Positions 38,806 through 46,441 of a stretch of 64,000 nucleotides of DNA are shown one piece after another; within the stretch, counting starts at the first letter, position 1, and every line of letters starts with the position of its first letter. The notes under the pieces are model-generated. The model worked only from the letters and a program-made list of their open reading frames with translations, made no database searches and was not told the DNA's origin. The position numbers and the translations under genes were made by a program. The DNA is from Oceanobacter sp. (GTDB lineage Bacteria > Pseudomonadota > Gammaproteobacteria > Pseudomonadales > Oceanobacteraceae), in assembly GCA_002733645.1 (NCBI GenBank), contig NVWL01000013.1:1-64000 (forward strand), in the 5' to 3' direction.

Positions 38806-41328
38806 ATGCCGCAGGAATCCTTGATACCGAAACTCCCTACGCTGGAGTACCCGCCGCTCGGAAAACCGGGCGACGAAGTGCATGGGGTTGATGGATCGGT
38901 CAAGCCTCATTGGCAGTACGTTATGGACAGCTTCTCAGCGTTACCGCTGAATGCGCTGCAAGAACGTCAGAATAAAGCCAGCCGTCTGTTACGTGACGAT
39001 GGTGCTAGCTATAACGTATACAGCGATGAGCAAAGCTCGTCCCGTCATTGGGGGCTAGACCTTGTACCCAATATCATTAGCAGTGAAAACTGGGGTGATA
39101 TTGAAGCAGCACTGTTAGAGCGGTCAGAGCTGTTTAATATGTTGTTGCGGGATATCTATGGTCCGCGCCAGCTTATTCGTACGGGCGTTATTCCACCAGA
39201 AGCAATCTATGCGCATCGTGGTTTTTTACGTGCTTGCCAAGGTATTAAACTGCCCGGCGACCATGAATTAATCACCCATGCGGTGGATATGATCCGTGGT
39301 GCGGATGGCCGCATGATCGTGCTGGCAGACCGTACGCAATCCCCTAGCGGCACTGGTTATGCGCTTGAAAACCGTACCGTTATGTCACGTGTATTACCTA
39401 GCATGTTTCGTGATAGCCACGTGCATCGTCTTGCTGGTTACTTTCAGCAATTGCGTACCAAGCTACTGAGCCTGTGCCCGCATCGTGCTAACCCTCGTGT
39501 GGCAGTATTAACCCCTGGGCCGCGCAACGAAACCTACTTCGAACACGCCTACCTCGCTAATTACCTCGGCTTTTATCTCGTACAAAGTGACGATTTGGTC
39601 GTGCGTGGCGGCTTCTTATGGATGAAGTCTCTCGATGGGCTTAACCGCGTTGATGTGGTGCTTCGTCGCGTGGATGACTCCTATTGCGACCCGGTTGAGT
39701 TACGTAGTGATTCGCGCTTAGGTGTGCCGGGCATGCTTGATGTAGTTCGTGCGGGCAATGTTGTGGTTGCTAACTCGCTAGGGTCGGGCATTCTTGAGAA
39801 CCCGGTGCTGCTCAAATACTTGCCGGATATCAGTCGTGCGTTACTCGGTCGTGAATTACGCATGGACAGCGTCACCACCTACTGGTGTGGTGACGAGGCG
39901 GATCTCTCTTACGTTTTGGCGCACCTTGATCGATTAGTTGTAAAAAGCACCTATCGTAAGCCTGGTCAGTTCAGTACCAACGGCACCTTGGCATCAGCGG
40001 CAGAGCTGGAAAAACTGCGCGCAGCGATACTCGCTAACCCAATGAATTATGTTGCTCAGCCGATATTGTCGTCTAACTTTTTACCTACCTTCGACAACGA
40101 AGCGCTCTCGCCACGTCCGGCTATCTTACGCAGCTTTACCGTGGCTGGTGCTGGCTCATATTCGGTAATGCCGGGCGGTTTGACCCGTGTCGGCAACGAA
40201 GATGGCAGCTTTATTATCTCTAGCCAAGTGGGAGCTTCTAGCAAAGACACTTGGGTGGTGGCCTCCGAGCCGCAACGAGAGATGGAGAAGCCACCAGAAG
40301 ATACGTTAGCCGCGCGCGATTCCGAAATTATTAATTTACCAAGCCGAGTGTTAGAAAACTTGTTCTGGATGGGGCGTTACGCCGAACGCGCAGAAGCCTG
40401 TTTGCGTATATTGCGTACCACCTATCGTCAGCTGAACGGCGAAGATCCATTATCGTCTGACATGCGGGTTCATCTCTTAGACGCCGTGTCTAAGTTAGCC
40501 TCTGTCACTGTAACTGAGGTGCCTGAGTCCGATCGCAGCATGATCAGTTTATTGCGTGAAGGCACGGTGCCTGCGGCGATTGCAGGCGTGTTGAATAGTA
40601 TGCTGTTCTGTGCGGAAGAAGCCAAAGAGCTGTTGTCGTCTGATACCTACCGTGTGATCAATGACATTCGTGACTCCATTCCATTGCTAGATACCGAGCT
40701 GGGGGATCACTTCCAGACGCCAGATGAAGTACTCGATCCATTGGTCACCGCTTTAATGGCGTTGGCGGGCTTGAATCATGAAAGCATGACCCGTGGTTAT
40801 GGCTGGCGCTTTATGGACTTAGGTCGTCGCTTAGAGCGCGCGGTTCAAACCGCTAATTTGACGGAGTGCTTGTTGGTGCCAGAACTGCCTGAGCCAGATC
40901 AATCACGTATCGCGGAAGCCATGTTAATCGCCCAAGAAGGTTTGATCAGTTATCGTCGCCGGTATGGTGCGCGTCCTGATGTAACCATTGGACTGAACTT
41001 AGTGCTTCTCGACCCGGACAGCCCGCGTTCTGTGATGTATCAATTAACCCGAATGGTTATGCACTTACGTAAGTTGCCGAAAGGCAGCAGTCCGCTGCAT
41101 GAAATGACACCGATCGATAAAGCCTTGCTTGAGTGTACGACTCAACTGCGGCTAGCCTCGTTAACAGAGTTGGCACACCCCTCTGAATCTCAACGCCAGA
41201 ACCTAAGCAAGCATATGCAAAGCATGAGTGAATCTTTAATGTCGATCAGCGAAATGATCAGTGACCGTTACTTTGATCACCGTGAAGCGTCACAGCAGCT
41301 GGTGTCTGTTAAGTGGGAAGGCCTCTGA
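38806..41328 (+). CDS. Circularly permuted ATP-grasp fused to alpha-E domain
   Basis: An 840-residue fusion. Residues 1 to about 490 repeat the ATP-grasp plan of the gene at 32955 (GASYNVYSDEQSSSRHWGLD, LADRTQSPSGTGYALENRT, VLTPGPRNETYFEHAYLA, SSQVGASSKDTW). Residues about 510-840 repeat the alpha-E plan (LPSRVLENLFWMGRYAERAE, MDLGRRLERAVQTANL). Here the usual nucleotide-loop sequence is replaced by VKSTYRKPGQFSTNGT, lacking the GGYG run of its neighbour, so the ATP site may differ. The gene begins 60 bp after the preceding operon member and overlaps the next gene (TGATG). Confidence 0.88.
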   Translation: MPQESLIPKLPTLEYPPLGKPGDEVHGVDGSVKPHWQYVMDSFSALPLNALQERQNKASRLLRDDGASYNVYSDEQSSSRHWGLDLVPNIISSENWGDIEAALLERSELFNMLLRDIYGPRQLIRTGVIPPEAIYAHRGFLRACQGIKLPGDHELITHAVDMIRGADGRMIVLADRTQSPSGTGYALENRTVMSRVLPSMFRDSHVHRLAGYFQQLRTKLLSLCPHRANPRVAVLTPGPRNETYFEHAYLANYLGFYLVQSDDLVVRGGFLWMKSLDGLNRVDVVLRRVDDSYCDPVELRSDSRLGVPGMLDVVRAGNVVVANSLGSGILENPVLLKYLPDISRALLGRELRMDSVTTYWCGDEADLSYVLAHLDRLVVKSTYRKPGQFSTNGTLASAAELEKLRAAILANPMNYVAQPILSSNFLPTFDNEALSPRPAILRSFTVAGAGSYSVMPGGLTRVGNEDGSFIISSQVGASSKDTWVVASEPQREMEKPPEDTLAARDSEIINLPSRVLENLFWMGRYAERAEACLRILRTTYRQLNGEDPLSSDMRVHLLDAVSKLASVTVTEVPESDRSMISLLREGTVPAAIAGVLNSMLFCAEEAKELLSSDTYRVINDIRDSIPLLDTELGDHFQTPDEVLDPLVTALMALAGLNHESMTRGYGWRFMDLGRRLERAVQTANLTECLLVPELPEPDQSRIAEAMLIAQEGLISYRRRYGARPDVTIGLNLVLLDPDSPRSVMYQLTRMVMHLRKLPKGSSPLHEMTPIDKALLECTTQLRLASLTELAHPSESQRQNLSKHMQSMSESLMSISEMISDRYFDHREASQQLVSVKWEGL

Positions 41329-42206
41329 TGAAATATCGCATTAGTCATATCACCGCTTACAAATACGCCAGCCGCGTATCGCATTGCTACAACCTTGCGC
41401 AGATGATGCCGCGCACGACCCTTCGACAGACCTGTTTTAACAGTAAAGTTGAAGTGTCGCCGAAGGTATCGCGTGAGAGTCGACGTGAAGATTTTTTTGG
41501 CAATAACGTGTTTCAGTTTGAGATTCAAAACCCGCATCGAGAGCTAGTGATTACCGCCACTAGCCAAGTAGAAACACGGCCTCAAATCGTGGATACCAAC
41601 CTTGATTTGGGCAGCACCTGTGCAGAAGCTTTGCTTAAAATGCGGCAGTCTAAATCGGAAGACGTACTCTTAGCTCGTGAGTTTCAACTCGACTCCGCCA
41701 TGATTGCCTCGAGTAATGAATTGCGTGATTTTGCCCAAGATTTGTTCACGCCTGATCGTTCTTTACTCTCGGCGGTATCTGCTTTGACCGAGCGAATTTT
41801 TACCGACTTCACCTACTCGCCGTTATCCACCACCATTGCCACGCCGATTGCCGATGTAATGAAAAATCGCAAAGGCGTTTGCCAAGACTTTGCACACCTT
41901 CAGATTGGGTGTTTGCGCGCCATGGGCTATGCCGCCAAGTACGTCTCTGGCTATCTGGAAACTTTACCGCCACCAGGTGAAGAGAAAATGGTGGGGGTCG
42001 ATGCAACCCACGCATGGTTGTCAGTATTTTCACCGGGAGAAGGCTGGGTAGAGTTTGACCCAACCAACAACTGTCTCGCAGGCGAACAGCACATCATTAC
42101 CTCCTGGGGACGTGACTTTAACGATGTCACACCACTTAAGGGCGTGATCTTTGGTGGTGGCCGTAACCCGGGCATGACCGTCTCTGTGGATGTCAGCCGG
42201 GTATAG
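41328..42206 (+). CDS. Transglutaminase-like family protein
   Basis: A 292-residue protein with N-terminal beta domain (MKYRISHITAYKYASRVSHC) and transglutaminase core. The triad is complete: Cys185 (RKGVCQDFAHL), His228 (VDATHAWLSVF) and Asp244 (EFDPTNN). ATG 41328 overlaps the stop of the ATP-grasp/alpha-E fusion, which shows translational coupling; a GTG upstream in frame is less likely. It is the second transglutaminase of the cluster and lacks the DUF2126 part. Confidence 0.9.
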   Translation: MKYRISHITAYKYASRVSHCYNLAQMMPRTTLRQTCFNSKVEVSPKVSRESRREDFFGNNVFQFEIQNPHRELVITATSQVETRPQIVDTNLDLGSTCAEALLKMRQSKSEDVLLAREFQLDSAMIASSNELRDFAQDLFTPDRSLLSAVSALTERIFTDFTYSPLSTTIATPIADVMKNRKGVCQDFAHLQIGCLRAMGYAAKYVSGYLETLPPPGEEKMVGVDATHAWLSVFSPGEGWVEFDPTNNCLAGEQHIITSWGRDFNDVTPLKGVIFGGGRNPGMTVSVDVSRV

Positions 42207-42241
42207 CGCGTCAGACTCTTGATCCTCTATCAGACCTTAGA

Positions 42242-42285
42242 CTTTAAGCTAATGCCAATACGCTGTTATTCGGGTTAGCTTAAAG
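42242..42285 (+). other. Perfect 11-bp inverted repeat (hairpin)
   Basis: CTTTAAGCTAA (42242-42252) pairs with TTAGCTTAAAG (42275-42285) around a 22-nt loop that itself can pair weakly (CCAATA/TATTCGG). It lies 36 bp after the last transglutaminase gene. No T run follows, so it is not a classic terminator; it may mark the 3' end of the long transcript or be a protein site. Confidence 0.5.
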
Positions 42286-42312
42286 ATATTCAGGTTTGTA
42301 TACGGAGACAAC

Positions 42313-42531
42313 ATGACTGCCGAACGCCAAGAGTTACCCACCACCCGCTTCGAGCGAATCTTCTTTCGTTACTTCGCTTGGTTCCCTGTTATCACCTTGC
42401 CTGTATTGGTATGGGATCTGATGGCGCAGGGGCAAACCGGCATGGGCGCGATTATTGGCCTTGTTCACGCGGTATTGGTGTTTCGATTTGTGTCGGTGAA
42501 TAATGTGCCGGGCTGGTTTCGCCGCCGTTAA
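42313..42531 (+). CDS. Small membrane protein of unknown function
   Basis: A 72-residue protein with two hydrophobic segments (about 22-40 and 46-62) and a basic end FRRR. ATG at 42313 follows GGAGAC at a good distance. No family recognised. It is separated from the ATP-grasp cluster by the hairpin at 42242 and is convergent with the barrel gene at 42554. Confidence 0.55.
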   Translation: MTAERQELPTTRFERIFFRYFAWFPVITLPVLVWDLMAQGQTGMGAIIGLVHAVLVFRFVSVNNVPGWFRRR

Positions 42532-42553
42532 CACCGACACTCATCACGTAGAC

Positions 42554-43138
42554 TTATTGACCAAAGTGAAAGGAAACGCCGACGTTAAATAAACGGTCGG
42601 TTATGTTTGCGGTTGTTTCGTTAACTTCATTTTTTACGCGATATTTATTTAGTTGACCGCCAATGTTTAAACTAGTGCGCTCACTGATGAATTTTTGTAA
42701 CTCGACATTCAGCTGGATCCCTTTTCCTTTTGCGCTACCGGCACTGTCATTCACAGATTGACGTGTATGAGCGATAAGAAAGCCTGCGCCAAAATTCAGA
42801 CTAACGTCATCGTTTAACGATTTATTAAAAGATAGCCCGGGTGTTAGCAGAGTCGTTGTACTGCCTAAGTTATCGTCATTTACTTCAATATCAATGTCCG
42901 AGCGAACAAAGCCAAAGCTCAGAGCAATGTTCTTTTGGAAGTAATAGCGGCTATTGATTAACAGAGTGTTGGTAGAGGTTTTAACTGTGTCGGTGTTATC
43001 AGCACTGACGATATTGGTTCCAACAGATAAGCCAGATGCTCCACCAATGTCGACACTGCCTTTCGGCATTTCCTTGGCAAATGCAGGTGCTGCGGTGATA
43101 AACGTGGCAGCAATGGCTGCAGAGATTAACGATTTCAT
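42554..43138 (-). CDS. Outer-membrane beta-barrel protein
   Basis: A 194-residue protein with a clear Sec signal (MKSLISAAIAATFITAAPAFA) and alternating strands (TLLINSRYYFQKNIALSFGF, TTLLTPGLSFNKSL, VSLNFGAGFLIAH, LFNVGVSFHFGQ). It ends in a region typical of an outer-membrane barrel, though the last residue is Gln rather than Phe. Function unknown. In the ancestral arrangement it would have been directly downstream of argH on the same strand, before the island at 43235-46516 came between. Confidence 0.72.
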   Translation of the reverse strand: MKSLISAAIAATFITAAPAFAKEMPKGSVDIGGASGLSVGTNIVSADNTDTVKTSTNTLLINSRYYFQKNIALSFGFVRSDIDIEVNDDNLGSTTTLLTPGLSFNKSLNDDVSLNFGAGFLIAHTRQSVNDSAGSAKGKGIQLNVELQKFISERTSLNIGGQLNKYRVKNEVNETTANITDRLFNVGVSFHFGQ

Positions 43139-43234
43139 TTCCTACTCCTAATGCGATACAGCTTCAATCCGGAAGCCGTAAGCATTATGCCGCAATCATC
43201 AGTGATGACGAAGCAGCATAATAAGAAACGTGTG

Positions 43235-43369
43235 TTATCGCTCTGTCAGTCTCCCTTTGGCACGACCCGCCGCGGCACGCACCTGATCCGGGGCGGTGCC
43301 GCCAATATGGTCGCGGGCAGCCACTGAGCCTTCTAGAGTCTGAATGTCGAACAAGTCGTTGCTGAATTG
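43235..43369 (-). pseudogene. Displaced 3' end of argH (44 codons)
   Basis: Read on the minus strand, this stretch encodes [18 protein letters not shown] and continues through [18 protein letters not shown] to KGRLTER and a stop at 43235. It aligns with the C-terminus of the intact ArgH gene at 46442. In-frame stops lie immediately before the Gln codon, so nothing is expressed as ArgH. At nucleotide level positions 43257-43306 match the intact gene at 48 of 50 positions, but 43307-43369 are clearly more diverged. This is the far boundary of the inserted island. ArgH here has a 4-residue gap relative to the intact copy after FSN. Confidence 0.88.
43257..43306. repeat. att-like direct repeat, argH-distal copy
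   Basis: A 50-bp block matching 46467-46516 at 48 of 50 positions, including 32 identical bases at 43275-43306. Similarity falls sharply on both sides, even at silent sites, so the crossover that inserted the island probably lay within this block. Confidence 0.75.
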
Positions 43370-43564
43370 TTACTATTAGGAGATAGATAAGTCAGTTTGG
43401 GTTATATTTGTACTCAAGCCCTATGTTTTTGATTCATAGCTATGTGCTTTGGGTGAGTATTTGACGATAATTAATATATAATGGCATTCTCAAGAAGAAT
43501 AAGGCTTTATATTTTTGAATCTCTGATGATACAAAATACATAAATGGAATTAGTTGAGGTTGAA

Positions 43565-44230
43565 ATGAAACAAACATTGAAAATAGGTATTATGATATCA
43601 ATACCTTTATCAATAATTATGACCATGATGTTTCTAGCTTTCTTTGCTGAATATTTTTTCCCTGGCTATTCAATATACCCGGAGGGAATTATTAATGGGG
43701 CATACAAAGGAGGAATGTCAAAAATTGATTTGGTTAATTTAAATGAATTGATTAAAAATGGTGTGATTTTAACTCCAAATGATCTTTTACAAAACGTATC
43801 TGAATTTTATTCTTCGTTAATGATAATACTTACTACTATATTGACAATACTTGGTGTTATCGCTTTTATTACAATTAAAACTATTTCGCAAGATGCAGCT
43901 GAGAGGATGGCTGAAAGTTTCACTGAAAAAGCAGTGAAAAATCATTTTGGGTCGTCTGAATTCTCAGGAGGTTTACTCTTAATTGCTAAAAATGAGCTTA
44001 AGCCTATTATGAGTAAGATTGAAATGCAGTTGCAGGAATTTGATAATAAAAGTACTGATTTTGATGAGCTAGCAAAAACAATGTCCGATTTACAAGTCTC
44101 AGAAGGCAGACTGGTAGATATAGAGAATAGTATTAAGGTTATTTCTACAATCGTTGCTAGTTTAGACTCTAGAGAAGAGTTTACGATATCTTCGAACATA
44201 GAAGTAGAGGGTGAACATGGCGATTCTTAA
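43565..44230 (+). CDS. Two-TM membrane protein of unknown function (island gene 1)
   Basis: About 221 residues. Two membrane segments (about 7-30, and 80-104 in SSLMIILTTILTILGVIAFI) enclose an extracytoplasmic loop of about 50 residues. A long charged cytoplasmic C-terminal part with helical, coiled-coil-like character follows (SKIEMQLQEFDNKSTDFDEL). I do not recognise the family. ATG 43565 has GAGG eight bases upstream; an ATG at 43544 has none. It overlaps the ImmA/IrrE gene by 14 bp. Position and topology would suit a membrane effector or anchor for the following proteins. A TATAAT at 43477-43482 may be the -10. Confidence 0.7.
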   Translation: MKQTLKIGIMISIPLSIIMTMMFLAFFAEYFFPGYSIYPEGIINGAYKGGMSKIDLVNLNELIKNGVILTPNDLLQNVSEFYSSLMIILTTILTILGVIAFITIKTISQDAAERMAESFTEKAVKNHFGSSEFSGGLLLIAKNELKPIMSKIEMQLQEFDNKSTDFDELAKTMSDLQVSEGRLVDIENSIKVISTIVASLDSREEFTISSNIEVEGEHGDS

Positions 44231-44771
44231 AAGAAAAAAAATTGCTGAAAATACTAAAGAAATTGATCAGCTTGATGGTTTTTCATCCCCTGATAAATTA
44301 TTAATATTAGCTAAAAACAATAATTTAGAACTCAAACCTTTAGATGTAGAGAGCTTAATTCGTTTGCTAGGAATTGGGTTGAGAATTCACCCTATGGATG
44401 AACAGAAATCAGGCTATATTAAGCTTGAAGAAGGACGTTGGGTTATAGGTGTAAATTCATTACAACATCCAAATCGACAACGCTTTACTATGGGGCATGA
44501 AATTGGCCATTTTATTTTGCATAAAGATCAAATAGGAGATGGTATTGAGGATACTTTGCTTTTTCGGGCGTCAGGATTTGGTGAGCCGGGGATTGAAAAA
44601 GAAGCTAATGAATTTGCTGCAAAGCTATTGATGCCAGAGTTTTATTTCAAACAGGAAATTGAAAGATTTCAAGGTGATATTAAAGCAATCTCAAGAAGCA
44701 TGAAGCTTTCATCTATGGCAGTATCTATTAGAGCTCAGCATCTGGGTTATAAGGTTAAAAATGAGATCTGA
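44217..44771 (+). CDS. ImmA/IrrE-type zinc metallopeptidase (island gene 2)
   Basis: A 184-residue peptidase. The zinc site HEIGH is at 94-98, with the third-ligand region EKEANEFAAKLLMP (127-140). Family members cut repressors: ImmA acts on the ICEBs1 repressor and IrrE on DdrO. No HTH domain is fused here and no repressor gene is next to it, so its substrate may be one of its neighbours. ATG 44217 overlaps the end of gene 1, and the gene overlaps the next by 11 bp, so the three plus-strand genes form a tight operon. Confidence 0.9.
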   Translation: MAILKRKKIAENTKEIDQLDGFSSPDKLLILAKNNNLELKPLDVESLIRLLGIGLRIHPMDEQKSGYIKLEEGRWVIGVNSLQHPNRQRFTMGHEIGHFILHKDQIGDGIEDTLLFRASGFGEPGIEKEANEFAAKLLMPEFYFKQEIERFQGDIKAISRSMKLSSMAVSIRAQHLGYKVKNEI

Positions 44772-45807
44772 ACGTTATATTCCAATAATAAAAACTACTG
44801 ACGCTGAAATTAAAGGTTATCAGAAGCTTAGTGATCACGTAAAAAAAAGTATACTCCCATTATTTGAACTGACTCGTTCAAGGCCCGTAAAAGGTTTCCC
44901 TAGCGGTGATATACATAGGCGAATGGCTCAGCTAAGAGAATATACAAATGGAAACCCATTTCTTCTAGATATTACTAAACATGAAGATCTATCTAATCCT
45001 CAAATTGATGCGCTTTTGGATGATACAAATGGGTTTCAAGAGTGGAGAGTGTTTCTAGATAGGTATTCAGATTTGCAAGTTATACCGATGCTTCATTTGT
45101 ATCCGGATGACCTTGAAAATTTTAAACTATTCGTTGAATTGACTAGTAAAAAATTTAAAGCTTATGCTTTTCGAATAGGTTTAGAAACAACAGCTGAGGA
45201 GTTAGATATTTATTTGGAAGAACTGACAAAAGTTCTGGATGTAAAGGATCGATTGATTGTTGTGATTGATGCAGAATATGTACATGAGAAAAATATAGAT
45301 GAGTCTAAAATTGATATATCTTCGCTTGTTGATAAATGTCTTGCTCGTAGTATAAAACATATAAGTGTTAATAGTTCTTCTTTTCCTTCATCAGTGAAAT
45401 CGAGGATTGGTGGTGGTGATAAAGAAGGAGTAATGAAAATATTAGAGCTAGATTTATTTCAATATTTAAATTTGAAACATGACTCTAGAGTTATTTTTTA
45501 TGGAGATTACGCCGGTATACACCCAATTAGATTGACTATCGCTGGCGGGAATTGGGTTCCAAGGGTAGATCAAACAACAAACGATGATTATATATATAAG
45601 CGATTCAGGAGGGATGATGGTGGCTATGTTACGGCTGCGAGAGAGATAGTTGTGTGGAATAAATTTTTAAAAATAGACTGCTGGGGTTATGATCAGATAA
45701 TCAAAGCATCTGAAGGGTTGCCGGAAGGTAAAAGTCCAGCTTTTTGGATTTCTGTTAGATTAAATCAACATATTACTATGATGAGTCTGAAGTTTTCACC
45801 GGTTTAA
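44761..45807 (+). CDS. Beta-family protein, related to phage T4 beta/sce7725 (island gene 3)
   Basis: A 348-residue protein opening with RYIPIIKTTDAEIKGYQKL and ILPLFELTRSR, which match the Beta-protein family (phage T4-like; probably also related to sce7725). Family members are found on phages and mobile islands; no biochemical function is established. The central part alternates strands and helices in a TIM-barrel-like rhythm (RLIVVIDAEYVH, IKHISVNSSSF, RVIFYGDYAGIHP). It is coupled to the ImmA/IrrE gene. Its 3' end overlaps the convergent sce7726-like gene by 12 bp. Confidence 0.8.
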   Translation: MRSERYIPIIKTTDAEIKGYQKLSDHVKKSILPLFELTRSRPVKGFPSGDIHRRMAQLREYTNGNPFLLDITKHEDLSNPQIDALLDDTNGFQEWRVFLDRYSDLQVIPMLHLYPDDLENFKLFVELTSKKFKAYAFRIGLETTAEELDIYLEELTKVLDVKDRLIVVIDAEYVHEKNIDESKIDISSLVDKCLARSIKHISVNSSSFPSSVKSRIGGGDKEGVMKILELDLFQYLNLKHDSRVIFYGDYAGIHPIRLTIAGGNWVPRVDQTTNDDYIYKRFRRDDGGYVTAAREIVVWNKFLKIDCWGYDQIIKASEGLPEGKSPAFWISVRLNQHITMMSLKFSPV

Positions 45808-46425
45808 TATTTTAGTCGCATTTTTTCTTGATATATACAGTAAGTCATCCACGTGAACGATGTCGCCTGTTTCATCTAACAAGAACTGTAGATTGGAAGA
45901 GTGATTCTCTTTCAGTTTGGAGTAGATCCGATATTTTATTTCAGCCAAAGTGTGTTCTTTGGAAATCATTTTTTTTATAGTGTGTGTATCAAAAGCTTTA
46001 ACGTTAGATGAAGACACTTTAAACGATTGGGAAATATCTTTTCCACTTATTAATGTGAGTACTGAATATTTATCTAAACGTTTTATTTTAGTCGCACGTC
46101 TCATTATTTTTAATGCACCATTCTGCTCTAAAATTATTCCTAGTTTTTTATTTGCGATTTTTCTCGCAGATGAAAGGTGAGATTTGTTTACCACTATATA
46201 TGAATAATCGAAGCAGCGTATGTAGTCACTTGTTTGTTCGGCTAATTTGGAAAGGTTGTCGAATCTACTTTTTATTTCAAAAGAATAAAGCTCACCGTTA
46301 GAACCAAATGTAAGATCTGCGCGGCGCCTTCCATTCATGAAATTTAGTTCTTTTATAAGAAAATCTGGCGATACTGATTTAATTATCTCATCAACCAGTA
46401 TCGCTATGATTTGATCTGCATTCAT
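45796..46425 (-). CDS. sce7726-family protein, PD-(D/E)xK nuclease-like (island gene 4)
   Basis: A 209-residue protein resembling the sce7726 family. The N-terminal part shows a nuclease-like core RRRADLTF...YSFEIKSRFD, with Asp37, Glu50 and Lys52 spaced as in PD-(D/E)xK enzymes, and later YSYIVVNKSHLSSARKI. In other genomes sce7726 proteins sit beside sce7725/Beta-like proteins, as here, though here the two genes are convergent. A DNA- or RNA-cutting role is inference. It ends 12 bp inside the Beta gene and starts 17 bp from the argH stop. Confidence 0.78.
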   Translation of the reverse strand: MNADQIIAILVDEIIKSVSPDFLIKELNFMNGRRRADLTFGSNGELYSFEIKSRFDNLSKLAEQTSDYIRCFDYSYIVVNKSHLSSARKIANKKLGIILEQNGALKIMRRATKIKRLDKYSVLTLISGKDISQSFKVSSSNVKAFDTHTIKKMISKEHTLAEIKYRIYSKLKENHSSNLQFLLDETGDIVHVDDLLYISRKNATKILNR

Positions 46426-46441
46426 AAATTATTTGTTATTT

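Noticed and set aside
43461-43482. TTGACG with TATAAT as a promoter of the island operon
   Set aside because: The spacing is only 10 bp, too short for sigma70; only the TATAAT may be used with another -35.
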